Source of the DNA: Natronospirillum sp.
Lineage (GTDB): Bacteria; Pseudomonadota; Gammaproteobacteria; Pseudomonadales; Natronospirillaceae
Reading direction: 5' to 3'
DNA: 34,425 nt
Assembly (NCBI RefSeq): GCF_022565775.1
Contig: NZ_JAIUMC010000023.1
Coordinates: 1 to 34,425, forward strand
Shown here: positions 27,218 through 34,425 of the stretch, piece by piece
Numbering within the stretch: the first letter of the stretch is position 1
Layout of the letters: each line of letters opens with the position of its first letter
Program-made: the position numbers and the translations under genes
Notes under the pieces: generated by a model
Seen by the model: the letters and a program-made list of their open reading frames with translations, nothing else
What the model was told of the DNA's origin: nothing
The model's database searches: none

Positions 27218-28174
27218 ATGTATGATGAAAATGCTGTCTGGTACTCTGAAATGGCTGCTCGGCATCCGGCACTGCCTGCCGAGCAACAACGGCGTATGCT
27301 CTGGCAACTGGCCAACGCGGCAGTGCGCCTGCAAAGCTGGTCGGGGCAACCATGGTCGATCTATCTGCGCCAATGTCGCGAGACACTGCGACAGTTCAGA
27401 AACGGCGAGGTGCCCTTGTGGCTGACCGCCCAAGACAGCTATGCCGCCTGGCTGGCCGATACTGAAGACGATGCCGAGGGTCACCCCGGGCTCGCACGTC
27501 GACGCACCAGAGTACTGAAGTTGCGCGAAAAGCTGCTGCTGCACAATCAGCGCATGGTGATCCGCATCGCGCATCGCAAGTCACCGCGCGGCCTGGATTA
27601 CAGTGATCTGATCATGGAAGGCAATGTAGGTCTGATGCGAGCCGTGGATCTCTTTGATCCGCGCAAGAATTATCGCTTCTCGACCTATGCCCACTTCTGG
27701 ATCGAGCAATCCATCACCCTGGCCCTGAAGCAGAAGTCGCATACCGTGCGCACGCCGCTCAGTGCGCTCAACCGAGCCTGGCAGGAACGCAAAGCGCTGG
27801 AACAGAGTCATGAAGGTGAAGACTCGGCACCCACTTACGCATCGCTGGGCGATGGCATAGGCGCGTTTCGCGAGACGCTGTCACTGGACGACCCGGACGT
27901 CACGCTGCACCTGCAGGACGAAGACAGCCATCTGCCCCAGCAGCAACTGGATGCACGCCGTCTGGTCAACCAGCTGACGCAGGACCTTCCCGACCGCCTG
28001 TTACAGGTACTTGCGCTGCGCTACGGGATCGAACAGAAGGATGCCGTCGGCTATCGGGAAATAGCCGACCAGTTGGGCATCAGCCGAGAGAGAGCCCGGC
28101 AACTGGAGCATGAAGCTCTGCAGCGAGTGCGACGCAAGGACGATTCGTCGGAGGACTCCAGTTCATTCAGTTGA
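27218..28174 (+). CDS. RpoS/RpoH-like sigma-70 family factor
   Basis: Alternative sigma factor of 318 residues from ATG 27218. The frame is open to a TTG 18 bases upstream, and another ATG lies at 27251; ribosome-binding sites are poor for all three. Region 2 is clear (LDYSDLIMEGNVGLMRAVDLFDP, then YRFSTYAHFWIEQSITLAL). Region 4.2 is GYREIADQLGISRERARQLEHEAL. Region 3 is shortened, and the N-terminal 90 or so residues do not look like region 1 of RpoS. It is not the canonical RpoH or RpoS, the latter being at 10094-11119. Its stop overlaps the stop of the convergent lipoprotein gene by 8 bases. The partner MerR-like gene is divergent. Confidence 0.88.
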   Translation: MYDENAVWYSEMAARHPALPAEQQRRMLWQLANAAVRLQSWSGQPWSIYLRQCRETLRQFRNGEVPLWLTAQDSYAAWLADTEDDAEGHPGLARRRTRVLKLREKLLLHNQRMVIRIAHRKSPRGLDYSDLIMEGNVGLMRAVDLFDPRKNYRFSTYAHFWIEQSITLALKQKSHTVRTPLSALNRAWQERKALEQSHEGEDSAPTYASLGDGIGAFRETLSLDDPDVTLHLQDEDSHLPQQQLDARRLVNQLTQDLPDRLLQVLALRYGIEQKDAVGYREIADQLGISRERARQLEHEALQRVRRKDDSSEDSSSFS

Positions 28175-31100
28175 TCTGCCCTGACTCGGGCACCAGGGTG
28201 ACAGGCAATCGAACAACACGGGATTGCCAAACGCCCTGATGGTAAGCATCGACCAGAACATGCAAGTGGCCACGCGGATCTTCGGCAAAATCGGCTACTG
28301 ACCCGATCCGCGTTCTTCCGAGCAGTTCACCGCCCCAGCGATGAGTTTCACTGCCGGCCTGATTGACGCGCACGACAGTGGGTCTGCCATCAATTTGTCC
28401 ACCCAGGAACAAGGCGCCGGACTTGTCCTTGTGCAGCGCGGCAATACTATCGAAATCGGGCCCCGACAGTGACGCCACGCCACCATCACCCCAGTCATTG
28501 TCCAAATCTCCCAGTGACGTGAAACGGATAACCCCTGCATCGCCATCCGAGTCGGTGCGGGCAACTGAAACCTCACCTTCTGCGCTGACGGCCATGACAT
28601 GCGGAACACCTGTACCGTCCCCAAAATTCCAGCCGTCCGGGCTGCTAAACGACGTGTCCAGCTCCAGTTCTCCGGCGGCGTCCTCAACGAAACGACCGAC
28701 AGCCACGAGGTCTTCAGGAAACAGTTGCTGCAACAGCAGGTAGACCCGGCCCCGGGCGTCTGTACCCACGTCTCGAGTCTCGAAAGGTTGTCCGTTTGGA
28801 TAATCGTTGGTCGGATCCAGAGTCAATCCAGCACCGGCCTGACCAAACCGATCCACCAGTGCGAGATGATTGTCAGCACTCATGGCTCCCTCTTGATAGG
28901 AGTAACCTCCGATGACCCCCTGGTTGCCTGGTCTCTCAGACAATGCGGTAACAAACGACTCTTCAGGAAACAGCTCGAACAATGAACCCACCAAATCGAA
29001 CAACGAATCAACGGCAGTGTCACCGTCCAGCACATCGCGCAGGCCATAGAAGTCGTGTCGCCATTCGGGACCTTCCGCAACATCTGTCCCGGGCAGGCTG
29101 AAGAACCCATAGGCACTGGTGACAGTACCAATCGGGCTAAAAGCGGGATCAGTCTCAAGCGTACCCAGTTCACCCAGAGCGGGGTCTTGCTGGCCAAAGC
29201 CCTCAATATTGCTCCCGTCGGCACGGATACCCCAGAGGGTACCAGGGTCACTGCCCAAATCTTGGTTTTCCAGCGTGTTCAGCAGCAACAGGCGCCCATT
29301 GGCAGTGGTTTCAAGGGCAGTGGCGCGATCTCCCTCCAGCGGCCCGAACCAGCGCGTTGTTTCCGGATATCCGATGTCATTCAACCAGGTGAGACCGGAG
29401 GCATAGACTCCTTCCCACATGACCCCTACCCGGTCTCCGGCAACCACCATCCCACTGATGTCCTGTGCGTCCGAACGGATGGGCTCTGCGACCGGCGCAC
29501 TACCGAGGTTGCCCCAACCGGTGTCCGGATCACCCTGCAATGACACGCGCCTGACGGCAAATCCAGCATCCACTTCATTCACCGCGAAATAAAAATGCTC
29601 GTTGAATTCGACAATGGGATAGCGGTGTCCCTGGTCTTCAAACAATGCAGGCGCTGCCGACTCCAGTTCCAGTACACCATTGCTTGCGAAGGTCGGATCA
29701 GGGGCACCTGACTGATCCAGAACAAAGATATTGACCGGCTCAACCCCTGCGCCAAACCCGGTATACAGGACGACACGGTCATTGCTGTCAATCATGGCAC
29801 CGGTCAGGCTGATATTTTCCGGAGTCAACCAACTGCCGCCGTCGCCGAAGCTGGTGTCCAGGGTGAGGTCAGGGTTGAAGCGTACCACTTCGATCGCATC
29901 ACCCTGGAGCAGAGCGTAGAGACGGTCCTGACTGTCCATCAGCAATCGCATGTAAGATTTGTCCATCATGTAGCTGCCAGACTCGTCAGGCTGGCCATCT
30001 TCGGTGAGTCTGAAGACAGACAGCTGACCGGATTCGGTAAACGCATAATGGGCACGGTCCTGGCTGTCCAGCACCAGCGAGGGTGACGCCCCCGTTACGA
30101 CCACCTCACCGCCTTCAACGCCGAAATCCATATCCTGTTCACCTGATGCCTCGTATCGGCGAATGATCAGATTGGTACTGCCGCCCGGAGCTCCTCCCAT
30201 GACCAGCAGACGTCCAGTCGAATCTGTCGCAAGCGCTTCTGCAATCACTCCCCCACCTTCTTCGGGGAACTCACGCACAAAGGAGTCGCCGCGTGTCAGT
30301 CCGACAGGATTCAAGCCATCTGCAAGTCGGTCGACGCGCCAACCGGACACGCTGCGCAACGAGACCAGCAAGTCACCTCCAGACATTGCAAAGTCCCTCA
30401 GCCGTGGTGCCATCGCCACCTCACCAGCGTTAAAGCGCGATACAATGCCGCAGTTCTCGTCGAAAGGCTGATACTCGGCCACAGAGCGCGCCGTTGGTTC
30501 GCTCAGTTGCAGCGCCTGCGGCGCGCTCGGGTGGCTGTGCAAATAGCGGAAGTCGCCATTGGGGGCCACCGCCGCCACTGGCATCGGAATGACCGCCCCC
30601 GGCAAATCAGCGCTGCGCTGAGCGGCTTCATCGCGCTCATTGGAGGCCGGGAAACGCTCAACATAAAGCCGCGCATCATTTTCGTTCAAATACGCCAGCT
30701 CTACCCCTCGGTCAGCTCCCGGCTGCATTCCAAGTGCTGTCAGATTACCTGCAGACAAATCACCCAGTGTCAGTTGGAGCAGCAGATCGTTTTCACTCTC
30801 CTGCGCATAGTCAATATGCATTTCAATAAGGTAAATCCGCCGATCGAACCCGTCTGCAGTCACCAACTGTCCAGTCATGAACAGGCGCCCGTCATCCGTA
30901 AGCACAGCTTCGGTGACCGTGGGGTCACGGCTGGTCGGTGTCGGGAAGAGCAACTGATAACCCAGATTATTGCCGCCAGCCTCCACGCCGTATCCGGCCA
31001 GAACCTCTCCTTCGTTGTCATGCCAGGTCACATGCAGCTCGCCAGTGGTTACAAAAGGAGACAGGGCCTGAGACAGCAGCATGAAAGAATCCGGTTCTGG

Positions 31101-33113
31101 CCCAAGGATGATTTTCTGCGGACGCAACACTGTGTTGCGGTTGCCCAGCGCCACAGACGACGGGTTGCCAGCCAGTTCATCTTCGGCCAAATCGGGGCCG
31201 GATACAGTCTCGATGCGGTACAGCATCATGTCGGCTGGCCGGCGATCCGCTGTCAGCTCGTTCACGGCCAGCAGTGCCTGCTCCGAGCTCTCAACCATGA
31301 AAGCGCCCGCTTCATGGTTGACCGGGGCCACCTCATCGTCGAATTCCGCTGTCCAGAGGCCGTCATCCGCAAACGCAGTGACCGGATCGCCCGTGCTCCG
31401 ATCCAGCTTGACCATAAGTGGACTCAGCCAATCGGTGTCGCCATCGTCACGTTCAACCGCACCCCAGACATAAAGCGCGTCCCGGTCCAGCACCATGTCC
31501 CGCACCACAGCCGTTCTGGAGGCATCTGCGGCGACCACATCGGCAATGACCGGGGGTTCCAGCGTGGTCACCGGCAGATCCTTGGTCACATACCCACCGG
31601 TGCCAAAGGCGGAATCAAGCTGCCCGTTGGCGAGAATGCGGGCCACCAGCAATTGGTCCGGCTGCCCGGTACGCTGCAAATTGCCGGCAGCGAGCAGCGC
31701 ACCGTTTTCTGCCGGAATCATGCGCTGCGGTTGAAAAATGCCTTCCCAGGGCGCCAGCGCATCACCGGAAGTGCCGGGTAAAACCTCAATGGTAAAGGGC
31801 CCGAGTGAATCCTCACTGCCGAGCGCATTGGTGGCCTGCAGCGTGATGTCACTGTAGAGCCCGGATGTCGGTGAATTGAAGGTCGCCGTGGTGCCGCTCA
31901 CTGACAGCCCGAGCCCGCCACCGGGTGAGCCAGACAAAGAAAACTCTGCACCAGAGCCCATACTGTCGTAAGGGTCCAGCTCCCAGTTCACCGTCTGACC
32001 TGCGGTCAGGGTGGTCGGCAAACCTGTACAGATAGCGGCGGTATCCAGCGAAATATCGATCAACGCCAGACTGGCCGTTTCAGCTACCGACTGGGCCCCG
32101 TTAGTCACTTCAAACTGAAACTCCACCAGGGTGTCGCCTGGCTCCGGCACGTAAATGAAGCTGCCGTCGGCCTCGACTTCCAGGCCACCACTGCCACTGA
32201 GCAACAGGGTTGATTCAATATCTATCGACAAATCGGCCCCACTGCTGTCGACAGCGCCAACAAGCAACCCATTTACGGCATCGACCGTTACCGCCTCGGT
32301 CAGGTCAGTGAACCATTGATAGTCTCGCGACAGGGTGCTGATTTCGGACACCAGAAGCGCGGCCTCCACGGCAATCAGGTCGCTGACCCCGGACACCCCG
32401 TCAGAACCAACCCCTTCGACCCAGAAGGTTACCCAGTCATCAATGTCCTCTGCATCGAGGGTGATTGACCCTGATGAGCCCGCATTGCCGAGTGATAGCC
32501 ACTGGATGTCCGCTGCACGGGCATTATTGACGGACTGTGTCTGGACACCCGCCGCATGAATGTTGAAATGGGAGTAGTCGCCTTCGGTTACCCAGGTGAC
32601 CTCTGCTACACCATCGGTGTCCAGAGTAACGTTATCCAGGGAAATTGCCGGCACCTGCCATTGCAGGGTCATGTCATCGACCAGTGCTGTTCCGGCACTG
32701 GTCTGAACAAGCAGCAGAACGTCCAGCTCACCCGGGTCCAGCCCGAAGCGGGCAGGATTCAAGCCTGATACCCAGCCTTCGAGTTCACCATTGTCCGAAC
32801 AGGTCTCATCACACAACTGAAAGGCCTGACCGGTTTCCGGCTCACCGAACCCGATATAGACCTGCTCAATCGCTTCATCGGCGGCTGCACGAATATGAAA
32901 ACGCAGGTTTCCGGACACCTCAGAATCAGGCTCCGGGTGAAGAAATTCACCGGTAGCAGCATCCGGGTTCAATTCATCAAAACGAGCCTGAACCGGCACC
33001 GGGTTCCATGTCGTTTCCGTCTTGGCCGACTCCGAAGCATTTTGGCTGACCTCCTGACAGGCCACCAGCAGCGCCAGACCTGATATCAGCAGTAAGGATG
33101 CAACTCGACTCAT
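28167..33113 (-). CDS. Very large delta-60-repeat lipoprotein
   Basis: Probable outer-membrane or surface lipoprotein of 1648 residues with no assigned function. The start at ATG 33113 is preceded by GGGAG and gives a type II signal with lipobox LVAC (Cys19, +2 Gln). The longer frame to 33221 would add 36 residues without signal character. Residues about 70-250 are beta-rich. About 265-355 resembles a cadherin-like/VCBS Ig domain (AVTVDAVNGLLVGAVDSSG). About 360-447 is a second Ig-like domain. From about 455 to the end it has repeated blade-like units with motifs such as LDSAFGTGGYVT (about 500-511), LDTSFGDGGSW and LDNDWGDGGVA, the delta-60-repeat style. It starts 37 bases after the stop of an upstream paralogue. 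Confidence 0.8.
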   Translation of the reverse strand: MSRVASLLLISGLALLVACQEVSQNASESAKTETTWNPVPVQARFDELNPDAATGEFLHPEPDSEVSGNLRFHIRAAADEAIEQVYIGFGEPETGQAFQLCDETCSDNGELEGWVSGLNPARFGLDPGELDVLLLVQTSAGTALVDDMTLQWQVPAISLDNVTLDTDGVAEVTWVTEGDYSHFNIHAAGVQTQSVNNARAADIQWLSLGNAGSSGSITLDAEDIDDWVTFWVEGVGSDGVSGVSDLIAVEAALLVSEISTLSRDYQWFTDLTEAVTVDAVNGLLVGAVDSSGADLSIDIESTLLLSGSGGLEVEADGSFIYVPEPGDTLVEFQFEVTNGAQSVAETASLALIDISLDTAAICTGLPTTLTAGQTVNWELDPYDSMGSGAEFSLSGSPGGGLGLSVSGTTATFNSPTSGLYSDITLQATNALGSEDSLGPFTIEVLPGTSGDALAPWEGIFQPQRMIPAENGALLAAGNLQRTGQPDQLLVARILANGQLDSAFGTGGYVTKDLPVTTLEPPVIADVVAADASRTAVVRDMVLDRDALYVWGAVERDDGDTDWLSPLMVKLDRSTGDPVTAFADDGLWTAEFDDEVAPVNHEAGAFMVESSEQALLAVNELTADRRPADMMLYRIETVSGPDLAEDELAGNPSSVALGNRNTVLRPQKIILGPEPDSFMLLSQALSPFVTTGELHVTWHDNEGEVLAGYGVEAGGNNLGYQLLFPTPTSRDPTVTEAVLTDDGRLFMTGQLVTADGFDRRIYLIEMHIDYAQESENDLLLQLTLGDLSAGNLTALGMQPGADRGVELAYLNENDARLYVERFPASNERDEAAQRSADLPGAVIPMPVAAVAPNGDFRYLHSHPSAPQALQLSEPTARSVAEYQPFDENCGIVSRFNAGEVAMAPRLRDFAMSGGDLLVSLRSVSGWRVDRLADGLNPVGLTRGDSFVREFPEEGGGVIAEALATDSTGRLLVMGGAPGGSTNLIIRRYEASGEQDMDFGVEGGEVVVTGASPSLVLDSQDRAHYAFTESGQLSVFRLTEDGQPDESGSYMMDKSYMRLLMDSQDRLYALLQGDAIEVVRFNPDLTLDTSFGDGGSWLTPENISLTGAMIDSNDRVVLYTGFGAGVEPVNIFVLDQSGAPDPTFASNGVLELESAAPALFEDQGHRYPIVEFNEHFYFAVNEVDAGFAVRRVSLQGDPDTGWGNLGSAPVAEPIRSDAQDISGMVVAGDRVGVMWEGVYASGLTWLNDIGYPETTRWFGPLEGDRATALETTANGRLLLLNTLENQDLGSDPGTLWGIRADGSNIEGFGQQDPALGELGTLETDPAFSPIGTVTSAYGFFSLPGTDVAEGPEWRHDFYGLRDVLDGDTAVDSLFDLVGSLFELFPEESFVTALSERPGNQGVIGGYSYQEGAMSADNHLALVDRFGQAGAGLTLDPTNDYPNGQPFETRDVGTDARGRVYLLLQQLFPEDLVAVGRFVEDAAGELELDTSFSSPDGWNFGDGTGVPHVMAVSAEGEVSVARTDSDGDAGVIRFTSLGDLDNDWGDGGVASLSGPDFDSIAALHKDKSGALFLGGQIDGRPTVVRVNQAGSETHRWGGELLGRTRIGSVADFAEDPRGHLHVLVDAYHQGVWQSRVVRLPVTLVPESGQIN

Positions 33114-33150
33114 CTCTTTACTCCCGCGGTTTCGCCGTTGGCCTTGGCGA

Positions 33151-34425
33151 CTAGTCCACCAATGCAACAAAGGGAATTCGCTTGACCAGACTCTGCCACC
33201 GGCCATCCACGTAGGCATCAATCAGCACTTGCAGATGCGTCACTGGCTCAATGAAAAAATCCGGTTGTTCATATATGGGGGTCACCGGTTGGGCGGACAC
33301 CACGTGACCATAGGCCTTCAGCCCGAGGTCGCGACCGCTCCAGCGCTGATGCTCGAGGCCGTCACTGGGGTCCAGGGCCACCAGAAGGGGTTGCCCCGAC
33401 GCAGTCGACCCACCCACATAGATATGCCGAGTCAGCGGATCAGTGAAAAGCGTTTCAGACAGCGCAATGTCATTCAGGTCGTTGGTTTGCAAACCATCAA
33501 CAGCGATATCCCAGACGGCGTCAGCCAGGATCTCGATCCCGGACGCAGTGTCCACTTCATAAGCGGATACCCGAATCGTGTTGTCCGGTGTGAGGGTCGC
33601 CACCAGAATCAGTGAGTCTTCAGGACCACTGCCTTCTTCGTTGGTGATTCTGAACTGCGACACGGCCAGCGGCCGTTCACCATCCAGATCGGACAGGACT
33701 GCGGTGTTCTCAGCGGTGCTCTCTTCCGAAATCCGCACCAGATGGGTCTGATGACTGACCTGCTCATCCCCGTCCCACTGGAAATAGTGCACCAGCGTAA
33801 TCAGGTTGGCGACAAAGTCAAAGCCGGACTGTTCCAACAACACTGTGCCATCCAGGGCTCGGCTCTGCAGACCCAGTCCGCCGGGGATACCCGGGAACGT
33901 ACCACCCAAGATAGTCCCGTTTGGCACCGCATTCGAGCCTCCCGAATAGGCGGCTACCAGTCCCTCATCATTGCCACCCACTGTACGCCATCCCATGACA
34001 AAGCCCCACTGCGCGGCGCCCGTCGCGGCATGGGCAGTACCAGTATCTCCCGGACCGAGCAAAGCCTCGGTCAGAACTTCGTTCTCCGAGTCCAGCAGCG
34101 CACCCGTCAGTGGCTCATGTAGCGCGACCGCCCAATTGTCGTCGAAAACACTCGTTGCCCCGATCAATAGATCAGGGATGAAGTTTGCGTCGACGAACAG
34201 CGCCAAGCCAGCAGGATCGGCCTCAGAGCTGCCCCCAAATTGCACATTCAACTGGCCATCACCCGAGAAGCCGGCATCAGGATCACCCGGCTGATCGGTC
34301 AGTGCCCAGACCGTTGAACTGTAATCGGAAATAGTGAGGCTCAGAGGGCCGGGAATCTGGTTCAGCACCAGACTGCGACCATCCGGAGCAGCACCCTGCT
34401 GCACCACCATATCTCTGGCCCGGTC
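33151..34425 (-). CDS. Second delta-60-repeat surface protein, N-terminus outside window
   Basis: Partial CDS; the frame is open to the window edge and continues beyond it, and the 424 residues seen are the C-terminal part. It is a paralogue of the neighbour. Its end, HLQVLIDAYVDGRWQSLVKRIPF, matches the neighbour's HLHVLVDAYHQGVWQSRVVRLPV, and both have a preceding H(Q)RW-G-LG segment. It also has delta-60-like motifs (DAGFSGDGQLNVQF) and a DMVVQQGAAPDGRSLVLNQ segment at the cut end (shown as its Asp-Gly-Arg core). The gap to the next gene is 37 bases, so the pair probably forms an operon. The signal peptide cannot be seen. Confidence 0.75.
   Translation of the reverse strand, partial: DRARDMVVQQGAAPDGRSLVLNQIPGPLSLTISDYSSTVWALTDQPGDPDAGFSGDGQLNVQFGGSSEADPAGLALFVDANFIPDLLIGATSVFDDNWAVALHEPLTGALLDSENEVLTEALLGPGDTGTAHAATGAAQWGFVMGWRTVGGNDEGLVAAYSGGSNAVPNGTILGGTFPGIPGGLGLQSRALDGTVLLEQSGFDFVANLITLVHYFQWDGDEQVSHQTHLVRISEESTAENTAVLSDLDGERPLAVSQFRITNEEGSGPEDSLILVATLTPDNTIRVSAYEVDTASGIEILADAVWDIAVDGLQTNDLNDIALSETLFTDPLTRHIYVGGSTASGQPLLVALDPSDGLEHQRWSGRDLGLKAYGHVVSAQPVTPIYEQPDFFIEPVTHLQVLIDAYVDGRWQSLVKRIPFVALVD

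Noticed and set aside
30507..31781. A 424-codon plus-strand frame inside the large lipoprotein gene
   Set aside because: Antisense to a gene with a lipobox and delta-60 repeats. No recognisable domain.
1..34425. CRISPR arrays, insertion sequences, prophage genes
   Set aside because: I saw no regularly spaced direct repeats, no transposase or integrase frames and no terminal inverted repeats.

Overview
The window looks like chromosomal housekeeping DNA from a moderately GC-rich gammaproteobacterium of the Pseudomonadales/Oceanospirillales type. The evidence is gene order: recA-recX-alaS-lysC-csrA-tRNA-Ser, pncC/mutS/fdxA/rpoS/nlpD/pcm/truD/ispF/ispD/ftsB, fabA-fabB and holC-valS are all arrangements familiar from that group. 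I cannot name a genus from the sequence alone.

Layout. Positions 1-6.6 kb (minus strand) hold pncC, recA, recX, alaS, lysC, csrA and the start of a tRNA-Ser(GCT). A LexA box sits at the recA start site. mutS and fdxA follow on the plus strand (6.66-9.7 kb). The 390-base gap between fdxA and rpoS is not empty. It contains a 44-codon minus-strand gene for a probable single-pass membrane protein, with a strong ribosome-binding site and its own LexA-box-like site. A second minus-strand block (10.1-16.4 kb) runs ftsB-ispD-ispF-truD-pcm-DUF368-nlpD-rpoS. Its upstream genes are tightly packed or overlapping, and surE is absent from its usual place. From 16.5 to 26.2 kb the plus strand carries a DEDDh exonuclease, bolA, fabA-fabB, an SprT-like metalloprotease, fadD, a BASS-family transporter, holC and valS.

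The right end (26.3-34.4 kb) is more accessory. A MerR-like regulator is divergent from an unusual sigma-70-family factor. These are followed, convergently, by two tandem paralogous genes for very large surface proteins with delta-60-type repeats. The first is a lipoprotein of about 1650 residues. The second is cut by the window end.

Functional themes are DNA repair and SOS (recA, recX, mutS, the candidate SOS small protein), stationary-phase and post-transcriptional control (rpoS, nlpD, csrA, bolA), envelope and isoprenoid synthesis (ispD, ispF, ftsB, DUF368), fatty-acid synthesis and activation (fabA, fabB, fadD), and translation (alaS, valS, truD, tRNA-Ser). The most interesting lead is the LexA-box-linked 44-residue membrane protein between fdxA and rpoS. 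Next are the sequestered ribosome-binding site upstream of fabA and the MerR/sigma pair.
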